Positions 1-14,500 of a stretch of DNA of 64,000 nt are shown piece by piece; position 1 is the first letter of the stretch; the number at the start of each line of letters is the position of its first letter. The position numbers were made by a program, and so were the translations under genes. Below the pieces are notes generated by a model. It had not been told where the DNA came from, ran no database searches, and worked only from the letters and a program-made list of their open reading frames with translations. Where the stretch lies: positions 40,828,487 through 40,892,486 of the forward strand of contig JAOANR010000015.1 in assembly GCA_030278955.1 (NCBI GenBank), in the 5' to 3' direction. The stretch comes from Hygrophila difformis (lineage: Eukaryota > Streptophyta > Magnoliopsida > Lamiales > Acanthaceae).

Positions 1-114
1 TATTCAAGGATTGTTTTATCAACATTAAAAAATGACACCTAGCCTGATGGGAGATGAGACGACGAGAAACTTTGAAACGGAGTCCGTGAGGAGACGCACA
101 TAACCCATGCTGTA
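1..114 (-). other. 3' UTR of NRPB10 and downstream DNA
   Basis: This sequence follows the NRPB10 stop codon on the minus strand. No separate gene is seen. The transcript end cannot be placed. Confidence 0.5.
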
Positions 115-2076
115 TCAGGTGCCTTCAGCCTTCTCCAACGCTGTAAAATTAAGATACAAGGATTGAGTTCAAAAGACACAACATGTAGCGATGTATAGTA
201 AAGGGGCATCATATCAAGTGCCAATCAGTACATTGATGCTTCAAATAATTGATCTATTTCGGCTAATCTTTTCAATTTCTATTCCACTTTACATGGCATT
301 ACATAAATATAATACTCAGATCTCACTGCCAAGAAAGAATTTCTTCGGCAATCCCCACAATTAATAACCATAATTATTTATTTATTTATTTATTTACAGT
401 CTGAATCAATAAGGACATTGTTAATCTATGGTAGTAATACTAATAGTCTAATACTAGTACATAGCTTGTGTTCATGAAAACAACACTCAGTTTCCAATTC
501 AATCCTTTTCAGCATTTGTTGCTCACAATTCACAAAATAGTCTAGAAAGTTTCTCAACAAGCAAGAGAATGTCAGCATGAGAAATCTTAAAGAGTAAACA
601 CAGACACACAAGAACAAGAATAGTGGAGAGTAAGTGAGACGAACTGTTATAGTTGAGAAGCTTCTCAATGAGATCAACATGAGTCATCAGCATTCTTCGA
701 CAACAGTAGCGAACCAAATTCAGTGCATCAAGGGCATCTCTGCACAATAAATCAAAATATCAATAATCAATGAACTTCAAGTAAACGAAAAACAGCAACC
801 ACCAATACTACTTGGAACACCAGGCTTAAAGAAAAATGTTGATCTCAGAAAGGTAAAACCATTGAATTATTGGACTTAAACCATAACCCGATACAATTCA
901 AGAAAGTTTATACCAGCTTTTAAAGCCCATTTGCAAGTGCTTCTACTAAAAATGAAAAATAAAAAAATCAAGCCAGAAGAAGCACTAGGTTGCTTCTTAC
1001 AAGAAGACGCTTTTGAAGTTCTTTAATATTTTGAGGATTGTGCATGATTTTAGAACAAGGCACATCCAAACTCACCCATAGAGCTTTTTACAAAACTAAA
1101 AGCCAAAAGCACATTCCAAGCACATCCAAACAGGGGTCTTATCCAGATATAAATAATCAAATAATCAATATTATTACAATTGGCTAGAGAGACACCAAGA
1201 TAAGAATGGTATTAAAGTTCTCCTATACTATGATTACAAGACATGAGACAAGTGATGCAGAATCTTCATCCTAGTCCTTGAATTCACTTTCTTTTATCAA
1301 ATTTAAGAACAAATTGAAATACAAAAGAGCAGGCAAAGTAAATTCATGATTCCCAATCAATCCATTAGGGTAAATATAATCAGACAGATAAAGTCCCTTT
1401 AGCAAATTACTTACTTCCCTTGCAAAGTTCACCAGCACACCTGAACTTCAGAAAGAGATTCTAAACACACCTTTCCTTTAAGAAGATACACGAGCCCTTA
1501 TGACTCAGTAATCATTTTTCCATTAACCATAGAGTATTGATCAGAACAGAAACTTACATGAAACGTCCTAAGAATTAAGGCAGTGATACTTACTGATATC
1601 CAATCAACAAAACAAAATCGGAGGAGAGACGAGTACCAAATGCATATACTATTTTTTTTTTCTCTATAAAACACCCTAACATGCACATCAAAGAAAAAAA
1701 GAAGAAGAAGAAGAAGAAAAAGAAGAAGAAGAAATCATTCTTTTAAGGAAAAAAAAAAAAAAAAAAGAAGAAGAAGAAGAAGAAGCAGAAATCATTCTTT
1801 TCAGTAGAACGCAACAAGTATTGACGCAAAATAAAGGCCAGAACACGAACAAGACAACGTACCCTTCGCTGTAATCAGCCTGAAGCAAATCCAGATACAT
1901 TTCCCATTTGTTCCCAATCACCTAATAATACGTATACAAAAGGAAAAGGACTCTTCAATGAACTCGAGTAAACATATATATATATATATATGTAGAGAGA
2001 GAGAGAGAGAAGAAAATACTGCAGGAAAATCCATTGTTACCTTCCCACAAGTGAAGCACCGCACTGGGATGATCAT
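115..2076 (-). CDS. NRPB10: RNA polymerases I/II/III/IV/V small subunit 10 (RPB10)
   Basis: This zinc-binding core subunit is shared by the nuclear RNA polymerases. Four exons on the minus strand (2076-2041, 1921-1863, 739-645, 140-115) join in frame to 71 residues, the usual length of the plant protein. The start [12 protein letters not shown] carries the first CxxC zinc pair. Exon 3 holds [20 protein letters not shown] with the second Cys pair. The C-terminus reads NYNTLEKAEGT. All junctions are GT-AG, and split codons rebuild the expected residues. Intron 1 (1922-2040) has TA and GA microsatellites, and intron 2 (740-1862) has GAA tracts. It is divergent to PU1, with 469 bp between start codons. 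The identification rests on near-complete conservation of this small family. Confidence 0.95.
1688..2012. repeat. Microsatellites in NRPB10 introns
   Basis: Two purine-rich GAA tracts with a poly-A run lie at 1688-1790 in intron 2. A TA tract followed by a GA tract lies at about 1974-2012 in intron 1. These are simple repeats and appear in otherwise normal introns. Confidence 0.85.
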
Positions 2077-2545
2077 CTTCGCTCTCTAGGGTTTTTGTTC
2101 TTCTGCAGAAGCCCCGCAACCAAGAACCCTCGTCAGACGAATTCTAAAACTTACGGCAGGAATTTGGATTTGACCCTCTCCCAAAAATATTTATATTTGG
2201 ATGTGATAGGCTACTGAGAATGGGCTCGGCATTCAAAGATTGGGCCGAGCTAGAATAGAAGTGGGCCTAAGCCCAGCAAAAGAATGCCGGTAATTGTGCA
2301 ATCAAAGCACGTGATGACTGATGAATATCCAACGTTCGGATTTAATTGCTCCAATCGAGACCAGTTACTTCCAACGTTCTCATTTTGGTCCAATCGAGAT
2401 ATTTCTGCAATGGGTGGTGGTACGAGTGCGAGTGCACCAATCAAAGCCAGAACGCAGTAAGGTGGAGTTGTGGACTGCCGTCTGCAGTCACGATAGCGCA
2501 AAAAGGGGCCGTAACGAATTCAAGTGCAGTTTGATTTTCGTGGCA
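2077..2545. promoter_or_regulatory. Divergent promoter shared by NRPB10 and PU1
   Basis: Only 469 bp separate the two start codons, so both 5' UTRs and both promoters must fit here. No clear TATA box is seen next to either gene. Two short similar blocks occur on the PU1 side (CCAACGTTC near 2330 and 2372, each followed by a TCCAATCGAGA-like stretch). They are possible regulatory repeats. Confidence 0.6.
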
Positions 2546-5500
2546 ATGTCGTTTTGTAGTTTCTCATTTCCAATTCTCTTCCGTCCCAATCGTTCAGGTT
2601 CATCATCGGCCCCGCCTCGTTTACCGGTTCTGATTCGGGCGCCGCCGACGTCCCTCATTCATCACCGACGCCGCATTGTGAACCACAGGGATTCTGTCAA
2701 ACTTCGCTGCTCCTCGGCCATGGCAATTGATGATGGCCTCACTTCTTCCCCTTCTTCGCTTCAGGTTTATCCATATATACTGTTTATTGTGCTGATCATG
2801 GTTTCTTCTTAGTGCTAGGTTTCATTAGTAAAAACCAAATGTTGATTTGGGTGGTTGCTTCTGTTTTGTGTTAATTTGTCGACCATTCGAGTAACTAGTA
2901 TTGTGGAAATCTATAGTTTGATCAAATCAGTTAGCACTCAATTGCTCTTTGCTTTTCAAAGTTTCAAGTGGCTTCTTCATTCAAACTCTAAATAGAAAAT
3001 TTTTTCAATGCTTGTTTATGCTCCAATATATAGTTATTACTTCTTCAGCAGTTGATCGTGAATTTTTGTGTCATTTCAGGATGACAGTGTGTCATTTTCT
3101 AGAGCATTTTGGGTTAGTAAAGAAATAATTGTTTGGGATGTTGCTATTGGAGATGGTTCTTGTTGGCTCTACGGCAGTAAAAATGCTACTCTGTCTGCTG
3201 TAAATGGGGAAGTCCAAGGTCTTTGCTTAATTACTCATTCTTCTTTATTATGTTTGTGTGGTTTGAAAATAGTAAACAGATATTCTTTTCTTATCTTACA
3301 GGCTATGATGTAAAAGTTAGACTTGAAGAAAGTAGCGAGAGGCTCCCTGAACATGTAATTACTGTTTTTATGAATGATTTAGTATGTGTTTATTTTGGGG
3401 TACGAAAGGTTTTGTATACAATCTCCCCATTAAGTGTAACCGAGGCCCTATGTTCTTGAAATTCCAATGGCTCTAGGTGATTCAAAAATTTCCTCATATT
3501 CAAGATTTCAAACCCTTCCTAGTTCCTCCTACTGTGGATGCCAAATGTTTGCTGAAGTATCAGTTGGCTATTGCTGTTTTAAACTGTAAGTTGATAATTT
3601 CTTACTGCATATTTTAGCCTCTCTCAAAACTCAAAAGAGCACCATAGTGACCTTTACGTATAGGCTTACATCTGTAATTTTCACAAGAATAACTGAATGG
3701 TATAATTTGATATGCTAAAAAGTTTTCATTTCTGTTGATACTACATAAATAGTTTCCTACTTCCCTCATTTCCAGTTTTTGTTTAACATATGAAAATTTA
3801 GCAGAACCAAAATTATACCTTGACTGTTGTAAACTGGGCTAAAATACTCTTATCTCTTTTCACAAATTTAGCATAATTTCAAAATTGTATGATTGAGTCT
3901 TATATAACGCAGCAGCTGGAGCATGCACTAGTATTACTGGTCTGCAGTTACCAGGTGTCCTAGATGAATTATTCTCTTACGATGGACCTCTTGGCACGAC
4001 TTTTTCATCTGAAGCTGTTTCTTTGTTCCTTTGGGCACCCACGGCACAGGTGAATCCTTTCACCCTATCTTGTTATTTTCCCTCCTCAATGCACATTTAT
4101 GAAAAAGTTCATCAAGCCTCACTTACATGATTGTCATTTTAACTTGGCAATAAACAGGAAGTGCGTGCCCTTATTTTTGAGGAGCCTCGAGGTGGAGATG
4201 CCTTGGAGATTGTCCAGCTTGAAGAATTAGATGGTGTGTGGAGTGCTAGAGGGCCAATTACTTGGGAGGGATGTTACTATGTCTATGAAGTTTCGGTCTA
4301 CCATCCCAGCACAATGCGAATTGAAAAATGTATTGCAAATGATCCATATGCACGAGGGTACATTGATTTTTAAATCACATTTACTGCTTATACAGATTGA
4401 TGCATGACTTTTCTTTAACATGTCCAATTTTATGAGTAGGCTCTCAGCCAATGGCAGGCGAACCCTTTTCGTTAATGTGGATTCTGAGACTTTGAAACCC
4501 GAATCATGGGATCGTCTGTTGGATGAAAAACCATCTCTTGGCTCCTTTTCTGACATCAGTATTTATGAGTTGCATGTGAGGGACTTCAGGTGAATATACT
4601 TTCAAATTATTCATATAAGAATTCATAGGTCATGCAAGTCAGCAGGTATGACATCAGTATTAATGTTTGAGCCCTTAGAAAGGTCTTCCTTTAAAAATGT
4701 AAGATAGCTCGGAAAAACTTATGTGACTTTGCATTTCTGAAGAACTTACACTGTACTATTTGTCTATGTTTCCTAGTGCCAATGATGATACCATGCCCTC
4801 TGACATTCGTGGAGGCTACCTTGCATTTACGTCTCTGGTAATCTTCGTGACTGGTTTCTTGTATTGTTGGTTGATACCTGTTGTGGATATTTCTTGTAAT
4901 TTTCGATTTATATATTAAACAACACATTATACATTATATAATTTTATTTTCTCTCTTCACCATTGGTGATGTGTATATAGCAGCTAGATCTTTTACATGT
5001 CAAAGCAAACGAGAACTTCAGAGCTCCCTGTCCCAGACATTATGAAGAAATTGATAACTAGTTGAGAAAAATAAAAGTAGCTGAATGAAATTTATTTATG
5101 CAGAACTTAATTTTGTTATTAATGGACTTCCTGTATACTTGAAGGACTCAGCTGGAATGCTCCATCTTAAAAGGTTATCTGGTGCTGGTATCTCACACAT
5201 TCATCTGTTGCCAACCTTCCAGTTTGCTGGTGTTGATGATGAGAAGGGTAAATGGAAGACTGTAGGTATGAGACCATTATTCTTTATACATTTTTTCCTT
5301 AATTTTAAATGAACTAAATTGCTTTTATCAGTTTATGTCATCGTTCTTATTTTAAATGAACTAAAAAATATCACTGTTGCTTGAAACACCAGAGTTGCAG
5401 AACAAGTTTTCTCCTTGTTTCCTTGCTGATTTATGTTTTTTTTTTCTAATATGTTATCTAAGTTGATGTTCCGCATGTTGTTAAACCAGCACAATGCAAA

Positions 5501-8500
5501 GTATGACCGGTGTGAACCTAGACAGCTTGTCTACTTTTGTGTGATTGTTTTAGTGATGATGTTGTCCTTATCTTCATCCATCTTATTAATTTTTGCTGAC
5601 TTAAATCCTTAAACAGATTTTCAGATGCTTGAATCATTTCCACCTGACTCTGATGAACAGCAAAGTTGCATCACAGCTATCCAGAATGAGGATGGGTACA
5701 ACTGGGGGTGAGAAACAGTGTCCTAATCATGCTCTTAGTAACATTGTGTGTTTCTTACGTATCTTAAATGATTTAATTTTTTCAACCCACATTTGATGAA
5801 CAATCCATTCAAATCATGTTTGAAAAGCTATAACCCTGTGATCTGGGGTGTCCCGAAGGGAAGCTATGCAAGCAATCCTGAAGGCACCTTCCGGATAATT
5901 GAGTTTCGGAAGATGGTACAGGTATATATTTGTTACACTAGGAAACAGCATTTCTTCATTTTTGGTGTTGTCATGAGAATGGTATTCCTTATAATCCTAT
6001 GTGTTGTCTCCTAATGAATAATGATAATGTCTTTCCTGGCAGGCGTTAAACCGCATCGGTCTTCGTGTTGTATTGGATGTTGTTTACAATCATTTGCATG
6101 CAAGTGGTCCCAAAGATGAAAACTCTGTCTTAGACAAGGTCGTATGGAACATTTGGCCCTGACAAAGATTTCTTTTCTTGCTCTTTTCCCATCTCTGCAT
6201 TCTAAAAACAAATATAGGATAGTTGTGCCAAAATTCGTATTTAAATTTTATAAGTATGATTGTTTCTGTTCTGGCACATGGTTGATGCTTCAGCTGTACC
6301 CCCAACACCATATTAATTGCAGATTGTTCCGGGTTATTACCTTAGAAGGAACCTTGATGGCTTAATTGAGCACAGTACCTGCATAAACAATACAGCCAGT
6401 GAGCATTATATGGTTGAACGGCTGATTATTGACGATCTTTTACATTGGGCTATCAACTATAAGGTGATGATTTTCTGTTTTAAATTTGAGCTTCCAGTAA
6501 CTTCAACAATTAGTTCACATGTAAATAATCAAATTCTTCTATGATAACTTTGTTGTTCAGCAGATGTTATATATTCTTCAACATTCTCCAAAACAATTTG
6601 GCTGTATAACTGCAATAGTTACACTTAGCTTGCTTTAAGTCCGAAGCAGACCACAATTATCAACTTAATTAATATGGAGTAGTTCAAAAAAATTTAGCTA
6701 TATAAATGGACACATTGAAATAGTTTAGGTATAAAAAAATAAAATAATTACCCAATTAATTATCAAGCTTTAGCATTTGAAGGTTAAGGTATTCATGATA
6801 GGATACCCACATCTCTACTCTAGATGGTCCTTGCATCCTTTTGTATGGACTGTGATTACATCATCCTACAGGACCTGAACATTTCCAAATCAGTGTCATT
6901 GCTTACATTTATATAGTCGGAATGGTATCTTGTCATTTTTGTTCTAATCATTTGAAAGAATTTCAGGTTGATGGTTTTCGTTTTGACCTCATGGGTCATG
7001 TGATGAAGAGTACAATGGTATGGCCTTTAATTTGTTAAATATCTTTTCCACTGGAGAAATGAATTACTGAGCATTATATCAAATGCAGGTAAAAGCTAGA
7101 AGTATGCTTCAGAATTTATCAAGACAGAGCAATGGAGTAGATGGCTCCAGTATCTATATGTATTGGAATAGCAAATTATTTTTATTCCCCTTCTCTTTTG
7201 TACATGCTTATGTTCCTGTATGGATGTATCCTCTTTTGATGTGTTCTTAGGATTGGTTTTTTATGAAGTTTCCTATTCTTATTTTTTAATTGGCTATGAT
7301 ACCATTTTCATTTTCAGATATGGTGAAGGATGGGACTTCGGAGAAGTAGCTAATAACGGGAGAGGTGTAAATGGATCACAGTTCAACATTTCTGGAACTG
7401 GAATTGGAAGGTATTGTTGCGCAATTGATGATGGATTCTAGTTTTTGACAAGCAGCTTTCCTTGAACATCTATCATGCCATATATTGTGAACCACTTTAG
7501 ATAATCAGACTTCTAAAGTTTCTGCGCATTGACTAAAAACAATAGTGACTGATGAAAGAACATTGATTATTTTACCCCATTTTTTACATCATGTTCCATT
7601 GTCGATATTAAACAAAATATAACAAGCCCCACTTATGCTTTACTTTTGCTTGATTCGGATGAATGGATGTCTTTATGTTCACCAGAAAATAATTACCCAC
7701 TGTTCCACCAGAATTGTTAAAGTTGATGTCTTTTTGGCACAAGCTTTAATTATTCTGAGCTGAACTTCGACCAATAGCATTCTCGTTAAGTAAGAATGTT
7801 TTGACATCTCACTCTACTGAAGTGATAAGTAAAATGAAAGTCCTAGCAAGGGTCAACCTTGTAGATGATATTTATACGAAAGACAAGCTTAAATGATTGA
7901 TCTTTATGGAATTTAAGATGGGAAACTGTGTTAAGTAAATAATTTGAGTCTTTCGCTCAGCTTTAATGATCGGATACGAGATGCAGTGCTTGGTGGATCT
8001 CCATTTGGACATCCTCTTCAACAAGGTTTCATAACAGGTTTGTCTCTGGAGGTAATCCCTTATTTTTCAGTTTTATGTTTACTTTTTTTACTTTCCAATC
8101 ACTGTCATCTTTAAGCCATCATATTGCTCTCACTTAGGCATTAGCAAAATCAACATGTAACATTGCATTTACCGTCACTTTCCAGCCCAATGGTCATGAC
8201 CAGGGAAGCAAATCTTCTGTAGAGCATACACTTGCAGTATTAAAGGATCACATTCAGGTACTTGTACACAATTACATGCCATGGGGAGCCACTGCCTTTG
8301 TGTTTTCTTTCAGTAGGAGATCTTGATTCTCTTTAAGGATTCATTATATTTAACAAAAATTACAGTCCAAATATGGGAAACACAACTATAAAATGTGACT
8401 TCAAAAGGACTGTTCTGAATAACACAACGCAAGTCTGCAAGGTTCTCACGGTTCTTGCTGTGCTAGACAGGTTGGGATGGCTGCTAACCTTAAGAACTTC

Positions 8501-11500
8501 ATTCTTACAAACCATGAGGGCAAAGAGGTAATTGTACCATGCCGCTGTATTTAGACTTTCTGTCATTCATCACATTATTAATGATAGTCAGACATAACCC
8601 AAGTTTCCAAAATCCCAATAAATTCTAGGTTCCGGCATATATGTGAATTCAATTCAATATTCTTGATACTGTCCGGAACTAGCAGAAGCGTACATTGTTC
8701 TTGACAAAGATCTATTTGATGAAACATTTAACACTGAAGGAACTTGAGTCTTCAAATTCTCATTTGGTAAAGGAAAAATATCCATAACTCAAGTCAATTT
8801 TCCAATGCCACGAAAGACAACAGTTTCCACATTTGTGTAACTTATAGTGATTCTATTACTAAATTACAGAACTATTTTGACAAGCTAAAACTGAGTTTCA
8901 CGGGGAAGGGCCAGATAAAATTCAACTTAGTAGTTCAGCGAAATCTCCTCTTTTCTGTTTTCCCTAATATTTTTAAGTAGTCTACCATGTACATACAATA
9001 GAGGACACCTTCATTGCAGGAAAGGGATCTCTTTACATAATATTTCATTGCCGTGTGGCTTTCAGAATACTTCATTTTGCAACCAAAGGATGTCCTACGT
9101 TTTATTAACTCACTCTATGTCCACAATAGTGCTACTTGTATTTATTTTTGCTTATTTTTGATAGCTCATCAAACTTGGTTGGCGCTACTGCATCTATTCA
9201 AATATAATGTTGGGTTATCCAATCCAAACAGGTTAAAGGATGTGAAATTTCATTGCATGATGGGAAACCCGTTGCATATGCATCATCCCCCATAGAGACT
9301 GTAAGGATTTCTATTCTATCTGCATCACAGTATTTGTTTGTTAATATATTCTTGAGGGAATCATCTCTCAAAAACAGGCCTTTCATTGGTTTAAATTATC
9401 TGATGCCCCGTTAAATCTTATATTGTTGTTTAATCTTGTCGAATTAGGTGAATTATGTTTCTGCTCATGACAATGAGACTCTGTTCGACATTGTGAGTTT
9501 GAAGGTAAATCTGTCATTATATCTCTTTTGCATTAGTTTCTTCCCCGGACTCACGATTGAACACTACACTTCTTCTATATAGACTCCCGTAAACATCTCT
9601 GTTGACGAAAGGTGTAGGATAAACCATTTGGCTACCAGCATAATAGCTCTCTCCCAGGTCAGTAATTTAAAATGCTTCCATGTACTTAATATGAGCAACA
9701 TCCCCATGTGGCCATATTGGCCTATTGTTTGATACTCATTTCCCTCTCGATGATCAGGACAACTGTAAAACAGTGAAGTCAATAACAACGTGTGTATAGT
9801 ACATGTTTTATGTGATATGACAAATGGTAATTTGGCTGGCATTGGATGGGCTGCAAACAGGTTAATTCATTAAGAAATGGTTGGATACTGAACACCTATA
9901 TTGTCTCAACCCAGATAAAACAGGAGTGTTGTGTTGGATTGACATAAAATTTCACTACTCCCCGAGGAGAGTATGTATCTCGATTGAATACAATGTAAAC
10001 AAACCTCCAACACTTTGTCCATGTTAATTGTGCAGAGGCTAATTCATCATTGCCACTCATAGTCTTATACTGCCTGTTAACCTAACATAATGAAGGCTTG
10101 CGACCAATGTCATCTAAACATAGGTGGATTGTGGACTATTAATGATGAAATTTAGAGTCATATACATATTCACATAATGAAGGTAAAAAAAGAGATCTAA
10201 AACCATCCTTGATTGATAATTCACTGGATGAATGTCAAAAAGGACAGAATATTGCTTTATCAAATTCTGCTTTTCCATGACTTGAACGTAACACAGTTTG
10301 CTCTTTATTTGTTATTCAAGGGAATACCCTTTTTCCATGCTGGTGATGAGATCCTACGCTCAAAATCATTAGACCGTGACTCATATAATTCTGGTGATTG
10401 GTTTAACAGGTGACTGGTTATGATGTCATGAAATTTAGTTGAATGTATGTTCTACTCGCATTAGCATTTGGTGCAGTCCTCATCGTTGATCCTTTAACAT
10501 GGAATCCTTAGCTGATTGTTGACAACCGCTATAATAAATTTTAGATTTATTGAAATTTGAAATATTCATTTCCTTTCTAATGCTTTGAAACAAATCAAAT
10601 CTTTCTGATTCTATAATTATTTATTTGAATCTGTCTTCAGGTTGGATTTCAGCTACAACTCTAACAATTGGGGTGTTGGACTTCCTCCAAAAGGAAAGAA
10701 TGAGTGGAATTGGCCACTGTAAGAATCATGCCCCTTACAACTATGCAAAACAGTGTATCTTATGCAGATCTCTTTCGTTTTTATTAAGTACTCCTGCCCC
10801 TTTGTCTTCAGAATCAAATCCAGATTGGCAGATCCTTCATATAAACCTCAAAGGAGCCACATCCTTGCAGCACTCGAAAATTTTCTCAACTTTGTTAGTA
10901 TCAGATACTCGTCACCGCTTTTCCGGTTGCGTTCTGCAAATGATATCCAGGTTAGAGGAGATGCATACAGATGACTTTAATCAGTGCTTTCTTTGAAAGT
11001 GATTACTCCATTCTCTTCGGAAATATAATACATCATGGTCAGGTTCGAGTTATCTTTCTCAATTTTTAGAGTGTATAGCCAAAATCATCATTTGCGAAGC
11101 ATGTATTGGTTCTGTTGAAACCTTGGATACCTCATTGTTTCCTTACTGCATAAATTGATTTTAGAACATGATTAAGTACATGATTCTCACCCAAGACCAT
11201 TTTCTCTGTTGTCAAATAACATGTATATTATTTTTGTCTAGGAACGTGTAAGATTTCACAACACTGGTCCTTCATGGCTCCCTGGTGTGATTGCTATGAG
11301 CATCGAAGATGGCTATGAGGAAAGTCCCCAACTTCCTCAGCTGGATCCCATGTCTGTTATAGGAAGAGTTTCTATGATTTATTCATGCGACATCATACCA
11401 TTGAAACTAATTGCATCTGTGTTTTGCTCACAGCTACTCATACATTGTCGTTATACTCAATGTTCGCCCATCTGATGTCACATTTACCAGCCCAGGTTTG

Positions 11501-14500
11501 AGGGGTAGAGGCCTACATTTGCACCCAATACAGGTTCTTTTACATCTCCCAGCTTTATGTTTATATTTGTTGGTAAAACTGTGCTATGTCTTCTCGCCAA
11601 TTCCCGAATGCGTCCGCACGAATTGTTTTGATTAGTGTCTTTATGTCACGCATCTTAAAGCTTGTTTGAAAGTGGCAAAATATATAGTGACAACATTAAA
11701 ATTGCCACTAAAATTACTTTCTATGAAAACACTATTATACATTAATGACCCGGGCTATTCATACTCCCTAATTTGCTAACATCACCCCACCCTTATGATA
11801 AAGGAAACTCTCTAAAATGCTACATACACCCCATTGACCCACACCCCAAATCAAACCCTTCCCCACCCTCCAAAACCCTAATTTTTCTAAACACTTCACT
11901 GAAAATATATCTTACACTTACCAATCTAATACAATCCTCACAAAAAAATAGCAATTATCAAAGGAATAGTGGTATAGAATAATTGCCCAATAAATGGAGG
12001 AACAATGGCCACCTTGGGATAAAGAGATAATGGTTTAAACTTTCTGAAATTTCAAAATTGCACAGCCATTTGGCATTGGTCCGCCGAACGCATAACACGC
12101 TGCGCAGCAGATCGAGTCATACGCGAAGAAGAATGTTCAGCCAAGGTGGCCGCGCGCCTCATTTGACGCACGACCAGGGCTGCCGTGGAGGCTTCATACG
12201 GTTCAGCCATGATGGCCGAAGCCGAACGGGTCTGCAGACAGTCCCTTATTTTTTGTTCTTATTCCTATTTCAATACTTTTTAATGCATAAACCACCTTCT
12301 TTTAAGACGAATGTCATTGGCACCGATTACACACACACATTCACGAATCATGAACATTATCCTTCGAATGAAGATGTATTAAAATGGGTTCGGGAGACTG
12401 CGAAAAAGAACCACACGGTGGTTCTTATTAAGAGGTCAGATGCGAGTGGGGGCACAAAGAAAGCCCGTGTTTATATTGGGTGTGAGAGCATGGTGAGTAT
12501 CGTGAATGGAAAACCAAGAAGAATCCATACTTACCGAGTGAAGAAGATAGTAGTGAATGCGATGATGGGAAAGAGAAGTTGTGGTCATGAAGGCAATCCA
12601 CAATCATGGGCTTGCAAATTATTTCGAGGGACATGCATACATGCAGCGGTTGACACCCAATGATGTGGATTTTGTGGTAGTTGGTTCGATGTTGAATGCG
12701 AGGCCTAAGGACTTGTACTTCGAACTAAAGGAAAGTTCCCCGAGAATGTGTCATCATTGAAGATAATATACAATGCCCGCCAGAAACACCGTGTGAAGGA
12801 TAGAGTCGGGGGTTCCCAAATGCAGTACATGTTGGGCAAGTTAGATGAGAACGGCTATCACCACAATCATCGCAGGTATGAATCAACTAGTGAGGTGTGA
12901 GATATATTTTTCGCGCATAAGAAGAGCATTGAATTCTTGTGTGCCTTTCCACACACGTTGTTCATGGGCTGTACTTACAAAACAAATATGTTCAAATTTC
13001 CTTTGTTGGAGATAAGCCTTACCTCTACAGGTTTGACATTTTGCGTTGCTTGTGCCTATCTGGAGGCCGGAGATGAAGGAAAACTACATGTGGGCACTTG
13101 AGATGTTGCTGGAGTTGATGGATTCTAAAAGTTTGCCAAGTGTGATTTTGACTAACAGGTAGTTGACTCTTATCAATGCAATTGACACAATGTTTCCCGA
13201 TGTCACCCAACTGTTGTGTTGATGGCATATAAACAAGAATGTGTTGGCAAATTGCAAGAAACACCTATCCACAAAGGAAAATGGGATTTATTTTACAGGC
13301 AATGGGCAAAATGTAATGGAAGCAGATACCGAGGATATGTTTAAAGAACAAGTGAATCGTCTGTGTAACGATTTCGCATGTGTATTATGGTCGTTGAATA
13401 CTGGAGAAATTTGTGGTTTATTCCACCAACAAGATTAAGCACTATGGGAACACTACGATTGGCCGGTATGTTTTATTGTAACTCTGAACACCTTTAGGCA
13501 TCAGTTCGACAACTATTATCTACCGGGTGATTTTAGACTGAGCACGGGCGAGTCCATAGACTTGGATCCATAACCATTGAATTTGGATAAAGTTCGTTGG
13601 ACGGTGCGAATTTTTTCCAGATATTTCAATGTTATGTTCTAGATTATGTTTGTATAAAAAACATGATTATGTAGTGGAATTTGAACTTTGGTAATGCATT
13701 TGAATGCACAATATGTTGAACAAATACTGCCATACCTAATCCTGAAAAATGAAATTTTTATTGAATTTACTGATCATGTTACAGACCCGTCCGGCCGTTA
13801 TTGTCGAACGGGCATGGTGTCGTGCGGCCATGTTGGCCGCATGGCGTGAGGGGCCCTTGCCGTACACCGTGTCCCACGCTCAGCCCCGTGCATCAGGAAG
13901 GTTGCACGGCACATAGTGTTGTGAGGCCGCGTGCCTGTTCGGGGCCTTGCTCGCCAAATATACCTGAAATCCAACAAATTTTCATGCCACTAAATTCACC
14001 AACATCAACAATCAAAATGTATAACATACAACATCCAACACATATTCATTTTGAAGCCAAAGTAAATTAAAATCCTTATGTTCCCAAGTATTCGAATTAA
14101 TAACATCTATTTAAGAAATAAAGTCAACATCACAAGTATCCTGCACAAATCACTTACGTAAACAACACAAAGTCAATCATCCTGTCCTGCCCCATCACGA
14201 CCACCCATCATCGTATAGACAGTATGGACAATATCGCAAACTCTCGGATCATCGTCATCCAAAAATTTTCCCAAATATGCCCTAACCTCGTGTTCTCGCA
14301 TGGCATGGTCAACCCGAATAGGTGCACGATGCCTAGGCTGGTGTCGCTGAACCCGAGGGTGTGACTGTTCGGTATACCAACCCATAACCAGAACACTTGT
14401 GTGGGGTTTCCTGCTAGTCGACCCAATCACATTCCTCCTGCCCCATTGGCAGAGCACTTAGACCGGGACACTTGAGAAACGGAGAGAGATGTCCGATTGG

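Noticed and set aside
2321..2545. Upstream extension of the PU1 first exon
   Set aside because: The frame is open from 2321, but ATG 2546 starts a normal-length transit peptide and total length then fits the family; the upstream part is likely promoter and 5' UTR.
10625..10996. A 123-codon open frame overlapping PU1 exons
   Set aside because: It is a different frame over PU1 exons 24 and 25 and the introns beside them; the PU1 frame matches the family.
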